From assembly GCA_902792685.1 (NCBI GenBank), contig CADBAP010000003.1:1-57886 (forward strand): a stretch of DNA of 57,886 nucleotides. Direction: 5' to 3'. The translations under genes were made by a program, and so were the position numbers. The notes beneath the pieces were generated by a model that saw only the letters and a program-made list of their open reading frames with translations, made no database searches and was not told where the DNA came from. This document shows positions 56,871 through 57,886 of the stretch, in pieces (position 1 is the first letter of the stretch; each line of letters starts with the position of its first letter). Source of the DNA: an uncultured Prevotellaceae bacterium (GTDB taxonomy: Bacteria; Bacteroidota; Bacteroidia; Bacteroidales; Bacteroidaceae).

Positions 56871-57886
56871 GTGCGTCTTCCTCACCTACAATCCAGATAA
56901 TATCGCCCGCCATAAACTGATGAGACGGGTCTATGAGGGTCAGGTTCTCCTGACCCTTTTCTATGCCCACAACCATACAATTGTATTGGTCGCGGATACC
57001 GCTGTCGCGCAGCGTCTTCCCCACAAACGGACTCTCGGAGGTGAGAATCAACTGACGCAAACGGGTTTCAGGTTTCTCTTCCAACGGGTCTTCCATATAT
57101 TGTTCGTCATTCAGTGAAACACCCATTGCCGCCAGCTGTTTGTCGTTGCCGATTACCTGAATGACATCACCAGGAAACAGCTGTGTGTCGCCACCAGGGA
57201 TATTGATACGGCGCTTGCCACGCAGGATGCTGCTCACGTGAACGCCAAAACGACTGCCGATACGCAACTGGTCCAATCGCTGTCCGCCCCACAGGGAATC
57301 CTCAGGAATCTCAAACTCGCTGATATGGATATCCCGATCCAACAGATGTCCCTCGTACAACGGACGTTTCTTGCCGTTTATCTGTGCCATGATATCACGC
57401 GAACGCAGATTCTGGATAAACATACGCTCCAGTTTGATGCTGCGATGCTTCAACTGACGTGACAGCACCATCAGGGCAACAGCAATCAGCGCAATGGCAG
57501 CAATCAGCGCATTGGCAAAGCGAGACAGGAAGTTCACTATATAGAACACGAAGGAGGCTGCGATGATGATACGCACCAGGATGGTAAACAGCAGCGGCAA
57601 TCGGTTCACGCGGTTCGTCCACAACGAACGGAACTCCAGAGAGCGGTTCTTTTTCATCACGATGGCACGCAGGAAAGGTGAGACCATCAGTACTGTGAGC
57701 AACCCACAGATGGCGTTCGCATACCAATGAAGATTCCAGCCAGGAAGAATCTCACGCAACAACGGCAGCACAAAGGTAAACATCAAGGTCATTACAGCTG
57801 TGGACAAAATAGAATATACCACCGTGTTGATGCCCATTGCCATCAGCAGGCGATGCCAGTTTTCCTTGGTCTTCGACTGCTGACTG
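56851..57886 (-). CDS. C-terminal part of a cation/proton antiporter with TrkA-C domains
   Basis: The frame runs through the right window edge: upstream of the Met at 57843 it continues open (SQQSKTKENWHRLLMAMG), so the 5' end is outside. Visible are at least four membrane segments (TVVYSILSTAVMTLMFTFVLPLL, FTILVRIIIAASFVFYIVNFLSRFANALIAAIALIAVALMVL), then two RCK_C/TrkA-C-like domains (about the last 190 residues: FEIPEDSLWGGQRLDQLRIGSRFGVHVSSILRG ... PGDVIQVIG; LRQLILTSESPFVGKTLRDSGIRDQYNCMVVGI ... AGDIIWIVG). This fits Bacteroidales Kef/CPA2-type antiporters gated by nucleotides or ions. Confidence 0.82.
   Translation of the reverse strand, partial: SQQSKTKENWHRLLMAMGINTVVYSILSTAVMTLMFTFVLPLLREILPGWNLHWYANAICGLLTVLMVSPFLRAIVMKKNRSLEFRSLWTNRVNRLPLLFTILVRIIIAASFVFYIVNFLSRFANALIAAIALIAVALMVLSRQLKHRSIKLERMFIQNLRSRDIMAQINGKKRPLYEGHLLDRDIHISEFEIPEDSLWGGQRLDQLRIGSRFGVHVSSILRGKRRINIPGGDTQLFPGDVIQVIGNDKQLAAMGVSLNDEQYMEDPLEEKPETRLRQLILTSESPFVGKTLRDSGIRDQYNCMVVGIEKGQENLTLIDPSHQFMAGDIIWIVGEEDALNHLQS

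Overview
The window is chromosomal DNA of a Bacteroidales bacterium, most likely Prevotella or a close relative. Three things support this: repeated Bacteroidetes-type promoters (TTTG or TTG, about 19-20 bases, then TAnnTTTG), almost no Shine-Dalgarno sequences, and the gene families present (alpha2-type glycyl-tRNA synthetase, AsnA, DUF4491, DUF4369, clostripain lipoprotein, paired DUF3857 proteins, a TPR-membrane-HTH regulator). The genus is inferred from these traits, not from a marker gene.

Layout. 1-2.7 kb: start of a leftward lipoprotein gene, a peroxidase/thioredoxin reductase pair, and a small polyvalent-kinase-like gene. 2.7-3.5 kb: a repeat-rich spacer. 3.5-13 kb: glyS, an FKBP lipoprotein, a MATE exporter, an ECF S component, a ferredoxin-type membrane protein, a HAD phosphatase, a dehydrogenase remnant, a flavoprotein, a rhamnogalacturonan acetylesterase-like protein and a DUF2156-GNAT fusion. 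13.3-14 kb: a palindrome-rich spacer with an orphan leftward promoter. 14-21.7 kb: a leftward operon metH-metF-DUF3616 protein-sodium symporter. 21.8-34.6 kb: trpB and a lipoprotein rightward, then leftward housekeeping and envelope genes (mfd, dolichol-phosphate-type glycosyltransferase, clostripain, plsC-like, phosphoesterase, dihydroorotase, DUF4369, a membrane protein, FtsB/DivIC). 34.7-38.4 kb: dnaX, asnA, tRNA-Arg(CCG), YjbQ. 38.5-47.5 kb is more accessory: a secreted FecR-domain protein, a TPR-HTH regulator, a beta-barrel 3' scrap, two DUF3857/transglutaminase proteins (one with a degenerate triad), a structured intergenic element and an MNT-HEPN pair. 48-57.9 kb: DUF2461, a lipoprotein, a carboxyltransferase without a biotin site, an HD protein, an LptD-like protein, a 5'-nucleotidase and the C-terminal part of a cation/proton antiporter running off the right edge.

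The strongest unexplained theme is a dense set of short interspersed repeats that lie between genes and also appear, in frame, inside conserved genes: mfd (four places), metH, the symporter, the dihydroorotase gene, lptD and the DUF2156 gene. Ten copies of one G/C-rich palindrome can be listed, four of them inside coding regions. The second notable signal is at 46495-46636, where two interleaved 16-bp helices would form a large pseudoknot or two competing folds. No CRISPR array, rRNA operon, intact insertion sequence or prophage was found.
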